Below, in pieces: positions 54,643 through 62,485 of a stretch of 64,000 nucleotides of DNA. The notes under the pieces were generated by a model. That model was not told the DNA's origin. It worked only from the letters and a program-made list of their open reading frames with translations, and did not search any database. Source of the stretch: Chryseolinea soli (GTDB lineage: Bacteria > Bacteroidota > Bacteroidia > Cytophagales > Cyclobacteriaceae); contig NZ_CP032382.1 in the NCBI RefSeq assembly GCF_003589925.1, forward strand, positions 5,270,001 through 5,334,000, in the 5' to 3' direction. The position numbers and the translations under genes are program-made. Numbering within the stretch: position 1 is the first letter of the stretch; every line of letters begins with the position of its first letter.

Positions 54643-56556
54643 ATGAAGCAGTGGGGTATCCTTTTGGGAGCGATCGTGTTGTTTTTTGGGAGCGCGCGCG
54701 CTCAGAAAATATTCGAGGTGAATGATGCGCTGATCGAGCGTAATTTCATGCCGTACGAGTTGGAGTACTATGTAGACACTACGAACACCATTTCTTTCTG
54801 GCAGATCTCTTCGAACAGCTTTTCCAACCGCTTTCATCCGCATCCCGGCTATCACAATAAGGACTTTAAACCCAATGCTTCCTATTGGATCAGGTTGCCT
54901 ATTCAACACCGGGCCGGTACGGGCAAGGTTTGGCTCCTGGAATTCTACGATCAGACCATCGATGAGATCGAGGCCTACATTCCCCAGGAGAACGGCTCGT
55001 ACAAGAACGTGATGCTCGGCGACAGCCAGCCCTTCGCGCAACGCCTGGTGCCGCATAAGAATTTTGAGGTGCTGCTCAACATCAAGCGCGACACGTTGAT
55101 GTATTACTACTTCAACATCCGCTCGCACGAGTTCGCCGACATCCGCATCGCCTTCCGGTCGGTGGACCGCTTTGTGAACTATGCCTTGAATGAGTATTTG
55201 TTGTTCGGCACCTTCTATGGCATGATCCTCATCATCAGCCTCTATAATTTACTGGTGTATATCGCCATCCGCGAGATCAAGAACATCTATTATATCTTCT
55301 ACATATTAAGTGTGGCCGCCTATGCCATGAGCTATGACGGCATCGGGTTTCAATACCTGTGGCCGGGCCACCCGGAGTGGAACGACTATGCGGTGGGCAT
55401 CACACTCTATTCGGTTATTCTTTGGGGGCTCATTTTTACGCGCCGCTTCCTGAGCACACGCGCTAACGCACCCGGATTGGACAAGGCGTTGAAAGGCATG
55501 ATCTTGTTGCGTTCGGCGTGGTTCCTAGTCGAGTTGTTCTTCCTTCCCCAAATGCTCACGTATCGCAATGTGGAGATCATCCCGCTTTCGCTGATCTTTT
55601 ATACCGGCATCACCATCTGGAACCAGGGCTACCGGCCGGCGCGGTTCTTTGTGATTGCTTATGGTATCCTGTTCACGGGATTTTTTGTGCGCACGATGGT
55701 CTACTTCAATGTGCTGCCTTTCACGACGCCGCTCCACTACAGCCTGCACTTTAGCTTTGTGTTGGAAATGCTCTTCCTCACGTTCGCACTGGGCGACAGG
55801 ATCCGCATTCTCAAAGACATGCGCGACCGTGCGCTGAAACGCATCATCCAGCAGCACGAGGTGAACATGCAGTTGAAAGACAAGGTGAACCGCGAGCTGG
55901 AACAAAAGGTGATGGAGCGCACCCTGGAGCTGAACGAGAAGAACCACCAATTGGAGCAGACCAACGTCCTGCTGGAGAGGCAGTCGCACGAGATCAACCA
56001 GATCAACTCCATCCTGGACCTGGACAACTGGAAGCTGAAAAGCAGCATCAAAGAGGTGTTGAGCGAGCGGCTGATGGAAAAGAACATGGACTACCAGCAG
56101 TTCAAAACATTGTACCCCGACACGCTGGCCTGTTACCGCTTCCTGGAGAATTTGAAGTGGGAGAAGGCATTCCACTGCCGCAAATGTGGCAATGAGAAAT
56201 ATTTCGATGGCGCCCAGAAGTTTGCCCGCCGCTGCACACGTTGCGGCTATAACGAGTCTATCACGGCCTATACGATCTTCCACAGCATCAAATTCCCGAT
56301 CGAGAAGGCCTTCTATATTGCCTACCTCACCGTCATCGGTCACAAAGAATATACCCTGGAAACCCTTGCCGAGCAGTTGGGACTGCGGGTGAACACGCTG
56401 TGGGCGTTCCGGCACAAGGTGGCCGAACGGTTGGCCGACCTGGAAAAGTCGGGCAGGAAGCCCCATTCCTCGCGCTGGGAGGATGTTATTCTGATCCTGG
56501 ATACACCTGCCAAACGAACGCCCCGGGAGCATTCCATCAAGTCCCTGGAGGCCTGA
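54643..56556 (+). CDS. 7TMR-DISM membrane receptor fused to an IS1595-transposase-like zinc ribbon and helix-turn-helix
   Basis: 637 residues. Signal peptide 1-20. Residues 25-175 are an extracytoplasmic jelly-roll of the 7TMR-DISMED2 type (SYWIRLPIQ, WLLEFYDQTIDEIEAYI), thought to bind carbohydrate. About 183-390 are seven membrane helices (7TMR-DISM_7TM: YGMILIISLYNLLVYIAIRE). About 392-475 form a coiled coil. Instead of the usual kinase or cyclase, residues 485-602 match the N-terminal part of IS1595-family transposases: CRKCGNEKYF and RRCTRCGYNES (Cys512, 515, 531, 534), TIFHSIKFPIEKAFYIAYL, then a helix-turn-helix (TLETLAEQLGLRVNTLWAFRHKVAERL). No DDE catalytic domain follows. A membrane-bound DNA-binding sensor is inferred; the SusC gene begins 302 bases downstream. 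Confidence 0.85.
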   Translation: MKQWGILLGAIVLFFGSARAQKIFEVNDALIERNFMPYELEYYVDTTNTISFWQISSNSFSNRFHPHPGYHNKDFKPNASYWIRLPIQHRAGTGKVWLLEFYDQTIDEIEAYIPQENGSYKNVMLGDSQPFAQRLVPHKNFEVLLNIKRDTLMYYYFNIRSHEFADIRIAFRSVDRFVNYALNEYLLFGTFYGMILIISLYNLLVYIAIREIKNIYYIFYILSVAAYAMSYDGIGFQYLWPGHPEWNDYAVGITLYSVILWGLIFTRRFLSTRANAPGLDKALKGMILLRSAWFLVELFFLPQMLTYRNVEIIPLSLIFYTGITIWNQGYRPARFFVIAYGILFTGFFVRTMVYFNVLPFTTPLHYSLHFSFVLEMLFLTFALGDRIRILKDMRDRALKRIIQQHEVNMQLKDKVNRELEQKVMERTLELNEKNHQLEQTNVLLERQSHEINQINSILDLDNWKLKSSIKEVLSERLMEKNMDYQQFKTLYPDTLACYRFLENLKWEKAFHCRKCGNEKYFDGAQKFARRCTRCGYNESITAYTIFHSIKFPIEKAFYIAYLTVIGHKEYTLETLAEQLGLRVNTLWAFRHKVAERLADLEKSGRKPHSSRWEDVILILDTPAKRTPREHSIKSLEA

Positions 56557-56858
56557 TTGCCCTCATTTTCCGGCCCCGAACCGACGGAATTGGCCTGCTT
56601 TTCCGATCGGCAGAAAACGATCCCGCACGCATGTTTTTTTTCTGGTAAAGAACCAGCCTCATTTTTACAGATAACGGTTGAAAAGGCTTGAAAACAATGT
56701 TTTTATTCTGGAAAATAACACACACAAAAACACACGAAAGGGGGTAGGATTTGGTCGACTTTACACGAAAAAATTCCCAAAAACCCTTGACAAGTCCAAA
56801 CTTCACTTCGCGAGCAGCCCAAAACCCTAACTGAAACCCTGTCTCGCACTGTGGGTTT
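56557..56858. other. Intergenic region, 302 bp, upstream of susC
   Basis: No gene. It holds a T run at 56633-56641 without a convincing stem, and an A-rich stretch with CACACA words at 56721-56736. It must contain the promoter and any operator of the utilisation locus; the closest -7-like string (TAGGATTTG, near 56744) has one base too many. Confidence 0.55.
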
Positions 56859-59800
56859 ATGTGGAGACTTTTATCTAGCCTATTGATCCTCACCCTCTCG
56901 ACCGCGGCGTGGGCCCAGAACCGCACCGTTACGGGCACGGTAACCGATTCGGCCGACGGCAGCGCCCTTCCCGGCGTAAGCGTGTTAGTACAAGGAACGA
57001 CCAAGGGCGTGCCGACCGACCTTTCGGGCGCCTACACCCTGCAGCTCGCCCCCGGCGAGAACATCATCACCTTTTCGTTCATCGGCTACAAGACGCAGAC
57101 GGTGACGGTGGGTGAACAAACCACGATCGACGTCAAACTGGAAAGCGATGCCACAGAGCTCACCGAGGTAGTGGTGGTAGGTTATGGCGAGCAAAAGAAA
57201 AGCGACATCACCGGCGCCACGGCCAACGTGAAAGGCGAGGAGTTGGCGAAACAGCCCGTGCTCACCGCCACCCAGGCCATGCAAGGCAAGGTGGCTGGCG
57301 TGCAGATCATCAGCAGCGGACAACCGGGATCGTCACCCCAGATCCGCGTGCGGGGTGTGGGAACAGCCCTTAGTGGAACGACTTCCCTGTACGTAGTCGA
57401 CGGCGTACTGACCGACGACATTTCCAATATCAACACCGCCGACATCGTGGATATGAACGTGCTCAAGGATGCGTCGGCTGCTGCGATCTATGGCTCGCGC
57501 GGTGCGAATGGTGTCATCATCATCACCACGCGGAAAGGTTCGAGCGGCACGATGAAGATCACCTACAACAACAACATCGGTATACGCCAGGCATCCAACC
57601 TCGTGCAGATGGCAAATTCTGCCGAGTATAATAACTACTATCAGGCCGCCGTAGGCTTACCACCTCCATCGTCTTCCTACAGCACCGATTGGTACGGCAC
57701 CATTTTGCGCAATGCCTGGGAGCAAACCCACAACGTGTCACTCTCCGGCGGCACCGACAAGTCGACTTACCTTTTCAACGTAGGGTATTTGAACGATCAG
57801 GGGATTGTGATCGACAACAGTTTTAAGCGCCTCACCCTGCGGTTGAACAACGACTACCAGATCCGCGAGAATCTGAAAGTCGGGATCCAATCATCCTACA
57901 GCAACAGTATCAATCAAAATGGTTTTAACATGATCGACATCGATGCCTATGGCAAGATCGGTGGCGTATACAACGATGCCTATCGCGCCGCGCCCATCAT
58001 CCCATCGAAGGTAGATGGCCGTTATGGCAACACGTCCGCCTATGGCAACGTGGGCAACCCGCTGCTCGACATCGAGAACAACGACATGAAGGTGAAGGAA
58101 AATCGCCTGCAAGGCTCAACCTATCTCAGCTACAAGCCCGTGCCGTGGCTTACCCTGCGCACCTCGTTGGGCGCCGACTGGAAGAATTCACTGAACCGGC
58201 TCTACAACTATCAATTCCTGAACGACGAGAAGACCTTTATTGTGGGTGGCGGAAATCAAACCAATCCGTTGAGCTCGCTCAATGTAAAACAAACGCAAAC
58301 GTTCCGTTGGGTGTGGGACAATACGGCAACCATTAACAAGACCATTGGCAAACACGACTTCACGTTCCTGGTGGGTACGACAGCAGAAAAATACAACCAA
58401 CATTGGTTCTCCGCCATTCGCAAAGATGTGCCCGCCGATCCCAACCTGTGGTATATCAACGTGGGCGACGCCAACACATCGCAAAACGATGGAAAGGGCG
58501 ATGCATGGTCGCGCAATTCTTACCTCGGCCGCTTGAACTACGCCTTCAATCAAAAATATTTGTTGACGGCCACGTTGCGGGTCGACGGAAGTTCGCGGTT
58601 ACCCAAAGAGAACCGCTGGTCGTCGTTCCCTTCTGTGGGTGCAGCCTGGGTGCTGAGCCGCGAGTCGTTCATGCAAAGCCAGGGATGGTTTGACCTGTTG
58701 AAACTCCGGGCCTCCTATGGCAAGGTGGGCAACGACCAGATCCCCACGGATGCGTATGTGCAGACCGTTGAGTTGAATAAGGCCTATCCCTTCAACGGCA
58801 ATGCCGGGACGGCTACCAACGGCGCACAGATCAACCAGATCATCGATCCGCACATCAACTGGGAGATCACCAAGGAGTACGACCTGGCCTTGGAATTTGC
58901 CATCCTGCAATCCAAGCTCACCGGCGAAGTGAACTATTACAACAAAAAAGTTGAGAACGCACTCATCAAGGTGCCCGTGTTGCGCACCGTAGGCGATAAG
59001 GACGGGCAGATCATCACCAACGTGGCGTCCATCCAAAACCGGGGCGTGGAAGTGGTGTTGAATTGGAAAGACCGCATCGGCGATAATTTCACCTACACCA
59101 TCGGTGGCAACGTGACCTTTAACCACAACGAAGTGGTGGCGCTGAACGGCGGCCAGGCTGTTCAGGGTGGTGCTGTAGGATCGCAAGGCTTCACCACCAT
59201 TACCGACAACGGCCATCCTGTGGGAAGTTTCTATGTGTTGAAGACCATCGGCGTGTTCAATTCGGAAGCGGATGTGGCGGCCTATCAAAGCAGCAACGGC
59301 ACCGTGATTCAGAAGACGGCCCATGCCGGTGACTTCAAATACCAGGATGTGAACGACGACGGCAAGATCGACGACAACGACCGCGTGTTTGCCGGATCCT
59401 ATCAACCCGTGGCTTATTTCGGGGTGAACTTGGGTGCGACCTACAAGAGTTTCGACTTCGCCATATCCATTTATGCCAACGTGGGCAACAAGGTCTACAA
59501 CGGTAAGCGCGGCGCTCGCGTAGACGGCCGCGACAACGTGGAGAAAGACGTGGTGTACAAACGATGGACATCGGCCAATCACACACAAACCGAGCCTGCT
59601 GCAAACACCGGCAACTTGCCGGCGTCTGACTACTTCGTGGAATCGGGTTCTTTTGCCCGCATCAACAACCTCACGTTTGGTTACACATTGCCTTCGGCGG
59701 CACTCGACAAACTGAAGATCGCCAGCCTGCGATTCTTCATCACCTCTCAAAATCTTTTTACCTACAAGAAGTATAGCGGCTTCACGGCCGAGCTACCCGG

Positions 59801-59882
59801 CGATCCGCTCAACTCGGGCATCGAGCTGAGCTCATACCCTACGACACGCACGTTTGCAGCAGGTTTAAATGTAGGATTTTAA
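56859..59882 (+). CDS. susC-like: SusC/RagA-family TonB-linked outer membrane protein
   Basis: 1007 residues. Signal peptide 1-20 (WAQ). Residues 23-107 are a carboxypeptidase-D-regulatory-like beta sandwich (TVTGTVTDSADGSALPGVSV, VSVLVQGTTKG). A TonB-box region with TELTEVVVVGYGEQKK leads to the plug domain (GVQIISSGQPGSSPQIRVRG, VLKDASAAAIYGSRGANGVI, both diagnostic), then a 22-strand barrel to the aromatic C-terminus (AAGLNVGF). With SusD it forms the glycan importer that takes oligosaccharides across the outer membrane at TonB expense. Two bases separate it from susD. No STN domain is seen, so direct control by an anti-sigma/ECF pair is unlikely. Confidence 0.95.
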   Translation: MWRLLSSLLILTLSTAAWAQNRTVTGTVTDSADGSALPGVSVLVQGTTKGVPTDLSGAYTLQLAPGENIITFSFIGYKTQTVTVGEQTTIDVKLESDATELTEVVVVGYGEQKKSDITGATANVKGEELAKQPVLTATQAMQGKVAGVQIISSGQPGSSPQIRVRGVGTALSGTTSLYVVDGVLTDDISNINTADIVDMNVLKDASAAAIYGSRGANGVIIITTRKGSSGTMKITYNNNIGIRQASNLVQMANSAEYNNYYQAAVGLPPPSSSYSTDWYGTILRNAWEQTHNVSLSGGTDKSTYLFNVGYLNDQGIVIDNSFKRLTLRLNNDYQIRENLKVGIQSSYSNSINQNGFNMIDIDAYGKIGGVYNDAYRAAPIIPSKVDGRYGNTSAYGNVGNPLLDIENNDMKVKENRLQGSTYLSYKPVPWLTLRTSLGADWKNSLNRLYNYQFLNDEKTFIVGGGNQTNPLSSLNVKQTQTFRWVWDNTATINKTIGKHDFTFLVGTTAEKYNQHWFSAIRKDVPADPNLWYINVGDANTSQNDGKGDAWSRNSYLGRLNYAFNQKYLLTATLRVDGSSRLPKENRWSSFPSVGAAWVLSRESFMQSQGWFDLLKLRASYGKVGNDQIPTDAYVQTVELNKAYPFNGNAGTATNGAQINQIIDPHINWEITKEYDLALEFAILQSKLTGEVNYYNKKVENALIKVPVLRTVGDKDGQIITNVASIQNRGVEVVLNWKDRIGDNFTYTIGGNVTFNHNEVVALNGGQAVQGGAVGSQGFTTITDNGHPVGSFYVLKTIGVFNSEADVAAYQSSNGTVIQKTAHAGDFKYQDVNDDGKIDDNDRVFAGSYQPVAYFGVNLGATYKSFDFAISIYANVGNKVYNGKRGARVDGRDNVEKDVVYKRWTSANHTQTEPAANTGNLPASDYFVESGSFARINNLTFGYTLPSAALDKLKIASLRFFITSQNLFTYKKYSGFTAELPGDPLNSGIELSSYPTTRTFAAGLNVGF

Positions 59883-59884
59883 AA

Positions 59885-61408
59885 ATGACGAACATGAGAA
59901 CGACATTGAACATACGCAGCATCCTTCTTAGCCTTCTCACGCTGACCGCCGTTTCGTGCAGCGATGATTTTCTGAACGTCCCCGTGCAGGGCGGCGAAAA
60001 CACCAGCGCCGATCCCAACCTGGCGCTAAAGCTGGTGACCGGCGTGTACAACGGTCTGCTGTTGGGCGACTCCTGGGGAGATAATGGCGACGTACACGGT
60101 TTTGCTTTTATCACCGTGACCAACATCATCTCCGACGATGCCGACAAAGGCAGCACCGCTGGCGACCAATTGGTGCCCATAGGCGATATCGATGATTTCA
60201 ACACCACTTCAACAAACAAGTTTGCCGAAACGTTGTGGAGTGGTCACTATAGCGCCATCGGCAACGCGAACCAGGCGCTGAAGGGATTGAAAACGGCTAG
60301 CCTGGATGCCGCCACCATCGAGCAATTGGAGGCGCAAGTGAAATTCCTCAGGGGTTATTTGTATTTCAACCTCGTGCGCATGTACGGCGGCGTGCCGCTG
60401 GTATATCGCGTGCCCAACGATGCGGAAGATGCCAACAGCGATCCAGCATTTAAGAGCCGGGCCTCGGTGGACGTCGTATATGACAGCATCAAAGCAGACC
60501 TTCAATTTGCGGCCGACCACTTGCCGTTGAAGGTTACGGCTAGTGGCTTGGTGACCAAAGGAAGCGCGCAGGCCATGCTCGCCAAAGTCTACATGTATCG
60601 CAAAGACTGGGACAAGGTGTGGGAACTTACCAACGAGGTGATGACCTCCGGCAAATACGCACTCCTGGACGACTATGCCGAGATCTGGCGCCAATCGGGC
60701 GACAATAGCGCCGAGTCCATTTTTGAAATTGAGACCGGCGTATTCAACAATAGCTATTTGCGCGTAGACAATTATACAGTATGCCAGGGACCCCGCATCG
60801 GTGGCGCCGGCGGCTGGAATGATTTGGGGTGGGGTTTTAACAATCCCTCGTCTAATCTTGTTAATGCCTATGAGCCCGGCGACGTACGAAAGGATGCCAC
60901 CATCATTTTTATCGACAACTCCGGCACGCACAAAGGCACTGTGCTATGGGATGGTTTTCGCATACCCAGTGCCGACAGCGTGCAAAATCAATATTATAAC
61001 TACAAAGCCTACACCAGTACGCTGCGCGAAAGCTTTATCCAACCCGCCGACAAAGACCGGCCGAAGAATATCCGCATTCTGCGCTATGCCGATGTGCTGC
61101 TCATGAATGCCGAAGCGGCCGTTCACTTGGGCAAAGATGCGGCCACACCGCTGAACCTCGTGCGCAAGCGGGCCAAGCTCCCCGACATTGGCGCGCCCAC
61201 CGAAGCCGACATCTGGAAAGAGCGGCGCGTAGAGCTGGCCATGGAGCACGATCGCTTCTGGGACCTGGTTCGTCAGGGCAGAGCGGCGCAGGTGATGCAC
61301 GCTGTAGGAAAAACCAATTTTGTGGAAGGCAAGAATGAACTCTTGCCCATTCCCAATTCGCAGATATTGTTGAGCGGTGGCGCACTGGAGCAAAACTTTG
61401 GGTATTGA
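59885..61408 (+). CDS. susD-like: SusD/RagB-family glycan-binding outer-membrane lipoprotein
   Basis: 507 residues. Lipoprotein signal ending at AVSC (Cys25), followed by the SDDFLNVP opening usual for SusD. The TPR-rich fold is marked by QALKGLKTA, AQVKFLRGYLYFNLVRMYGGVPLV, AMLAKVYMYRKDW and, near the end, RILRYADVLLMNAEAAVHLG and ERRVELAMEHDRFWDLVRQG. It lids the SusC barrel and binds the glycan. ATG at 59885, with ATG at 59894 as an alternative. The next gene follows after 81 bases. Confidence 0.95.
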   Translation: MTNMRTTLNIRSILLSLLTLTAVSCSDDFLNVPVQGGENTSADPNLALKLVTGVYNGLLLGDSWGDNGDVHGFAFITVTNIISDDADKGSTAGDQLVPIGDIDDFNTTSTNKFAETLWSGHYSAIGNANQALKGLKTASLDAATIEQLEAQVKFLRGYLYFNLVRMYGGVPLVYRVPNDAEDANSDPAFKSRASVDVVYDSIKADLQFAADHLPLKVTASGLVTKGSAQAMLAKVYMYRKDWDKVWELTNEVMTSGKYALLDDYAEIWRQSGDNSAESIFEIETGVFNNSYLRVDNYTVCQGPRIGGAGGWNDLGWGFNNPSSNLVNAYEPGDVRKDATIIFIDNSGTHKGTVLWDGFRIPSADSVQNQYYNYKAYTSTLRESFIQPADKDRPKNIRILRYADVLLMNAEAAVHLGKDAATPLNLVRKRAKLPDIGAPTEADIWKERRVELAMEHDRFWDLVRQGRAAQVMHAVGKTNFVEGKNELLPIPNSQILLSGGALEQNFGY

Positions 61409-61489
61409 GCGGCAGCTGTCGGGCTACAATGTATTCTTTGTTTAAAACGGGCTTTAAAAAACTTCTTTATCCTAAAATGTTAAACTAAA

Positions 61490-62407
61490 ATGAAAATGAG
61501 AAAACAAATGAGATTTTTGAAAGTAGGGATCCTTGCACTGGGTGTGCTGGCTATCGGATCCTGTAACAACGATGACGACAGCCTACCGCAGATCGATGGC
61601 TACAACAATTCGGATGAGGTAGGCGCCACGTACCTGGTAGCCCACTGGACGTTCGACGATACCAACAACGAAGTGATCTCCAGCACGGCGCCGAACAAAA
61701 CGCTCGGTGGCGTAGCGTTCACCACGGGGCAGATCGGCAAAGCGCTCCAACTGTCCAAAGGAGCCATTGCGTTTCCGCCTATCGACAAGATCAACACGGT
61801 AGACGCTTTGAATAACTTCACGGTGAGCCTTTGGGTGAACGTGCAAGGAACAAAAGGTGTGGCCGGCGGCGGATTCACTTCTTTCTTTGGGATCTTCCCG
61901 ACGTCGGTATCCGATGTTTGGGGTAACCTCCAGGCTTGCGCTGAAACATCGCGTCACCTTCCTGCATCCGATACGCTGGAGTTGAAGAACTATCTGAACA
62001 CGACGCTGGCAGACAACTCGCAGAGCGGTCAGGACAACGTGGCGTTGAAGAACACCGGCACGGATGCCCCGAATGGTGGCACCGGTAAATATTTCATGGG
62101 TGGCAACAAGTGGGCACATTATGTGATGACCTGGGATGGAGCAACCCACCAGTTTGCGCTCTATGGTAACGGTGAATCCGTTGGCGGATATACCGACCGT
62201 GGCACGACACCGGTGTTGAAAATGCGTGTGCCTGCACAAGCGATGTTTGGTAGCATGGCCTCTGCCGACATGGGCTTCGCCAATGCCACCCGTCCCGACT
62301 GGGCTCCTTTGGCAACCGCCAGCATCGACGATGTGCGTGTATTCAATACCGTACTGGCACAAAAAGATATCGTAGCCTTGTTTAACCTCGGCACTGCAGG
62401 TAGGTAA
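61490..62407 (+). CDS. LamG/concanavalin-like lipoprotein of the utilisation locus
   Basis: 305 residues. Lipoprotein signal ending at AIGSC (Cys25) followed by NNDDD, acidic residues like those that send lipoproteins to the cell surface in Bacteroidota. Residues about 50-300 form a LamG-like jelly roll: AHWTFDDTNNEVIS, ALQLSKGAIAFPP, NNFTVSLWVNVQG, WAHYVMTWDGATHQFALYGNGE and SIDDVRVFNTVLAQKDIVALFN. It is in the SusE/SusF position and most likely a surface glycan-binding protein; there are no clear glycosidase residues. A strong terminator follows after 18 bases, though the downstream glycosidase may be reached by read-through. Confidence 0.85.
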   Translation: MKMRKQMRFLKVGILALGVLAIGSCNNDDDSLPQIDGYNNSDEVGATYLVAHWTFDDTNNEVISSTAPNKTLGGVAFTTGQIGKALQLSKGAIAFPPIDKINTVDALNNFTVSLWVNVQGTKGVAGGGFTSFFGIFPTSVSDVWGNLQACAETSRHLPASDTLELKNYLNTTLADNSQSGQDNVALKNTGTDAPNGGTGKYFMGGNKWAHYVMTWDGATHQFALYGNGESVGGYTDRGTTPVLKMRVPAQAMFGSMASADMGFANATRPDWAPLATASIDDVRVFNTVLAQKDIVALFNLGTAGR

Positions 62408-62425
62408 TTTGTAGTTTACGGGTAG

Positions 62426-62454
62426 AGGGTACACCTCGGTGTACCCTTTTTTTT
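62426..62454 (+). terminator. Rho-independent terminator inside the utilisation locus
   Basis: Stem AGGGTACACC (62426-62435) with GGTGTACCCT (62438-62447), closing to a tetraloop in practice, followed by T to 62454. It would lower expression of the glycosidase gene relative to susCD, or force it to use its own promoter. Confidence 0.88.
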
Positions 62455-62485
62455 ATGCACTCACTTTATTTTTAGAAACCACAAC

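Noticed and set aside
54643..56556. Insertion sequence of the IS1595 family
   Set aside because: Only the zinc ribbon and helix-turn-helix are present; the DDE domain, terminal inverted repeats and target duplications are not seen, and the reading frame is continuous with the receptor.
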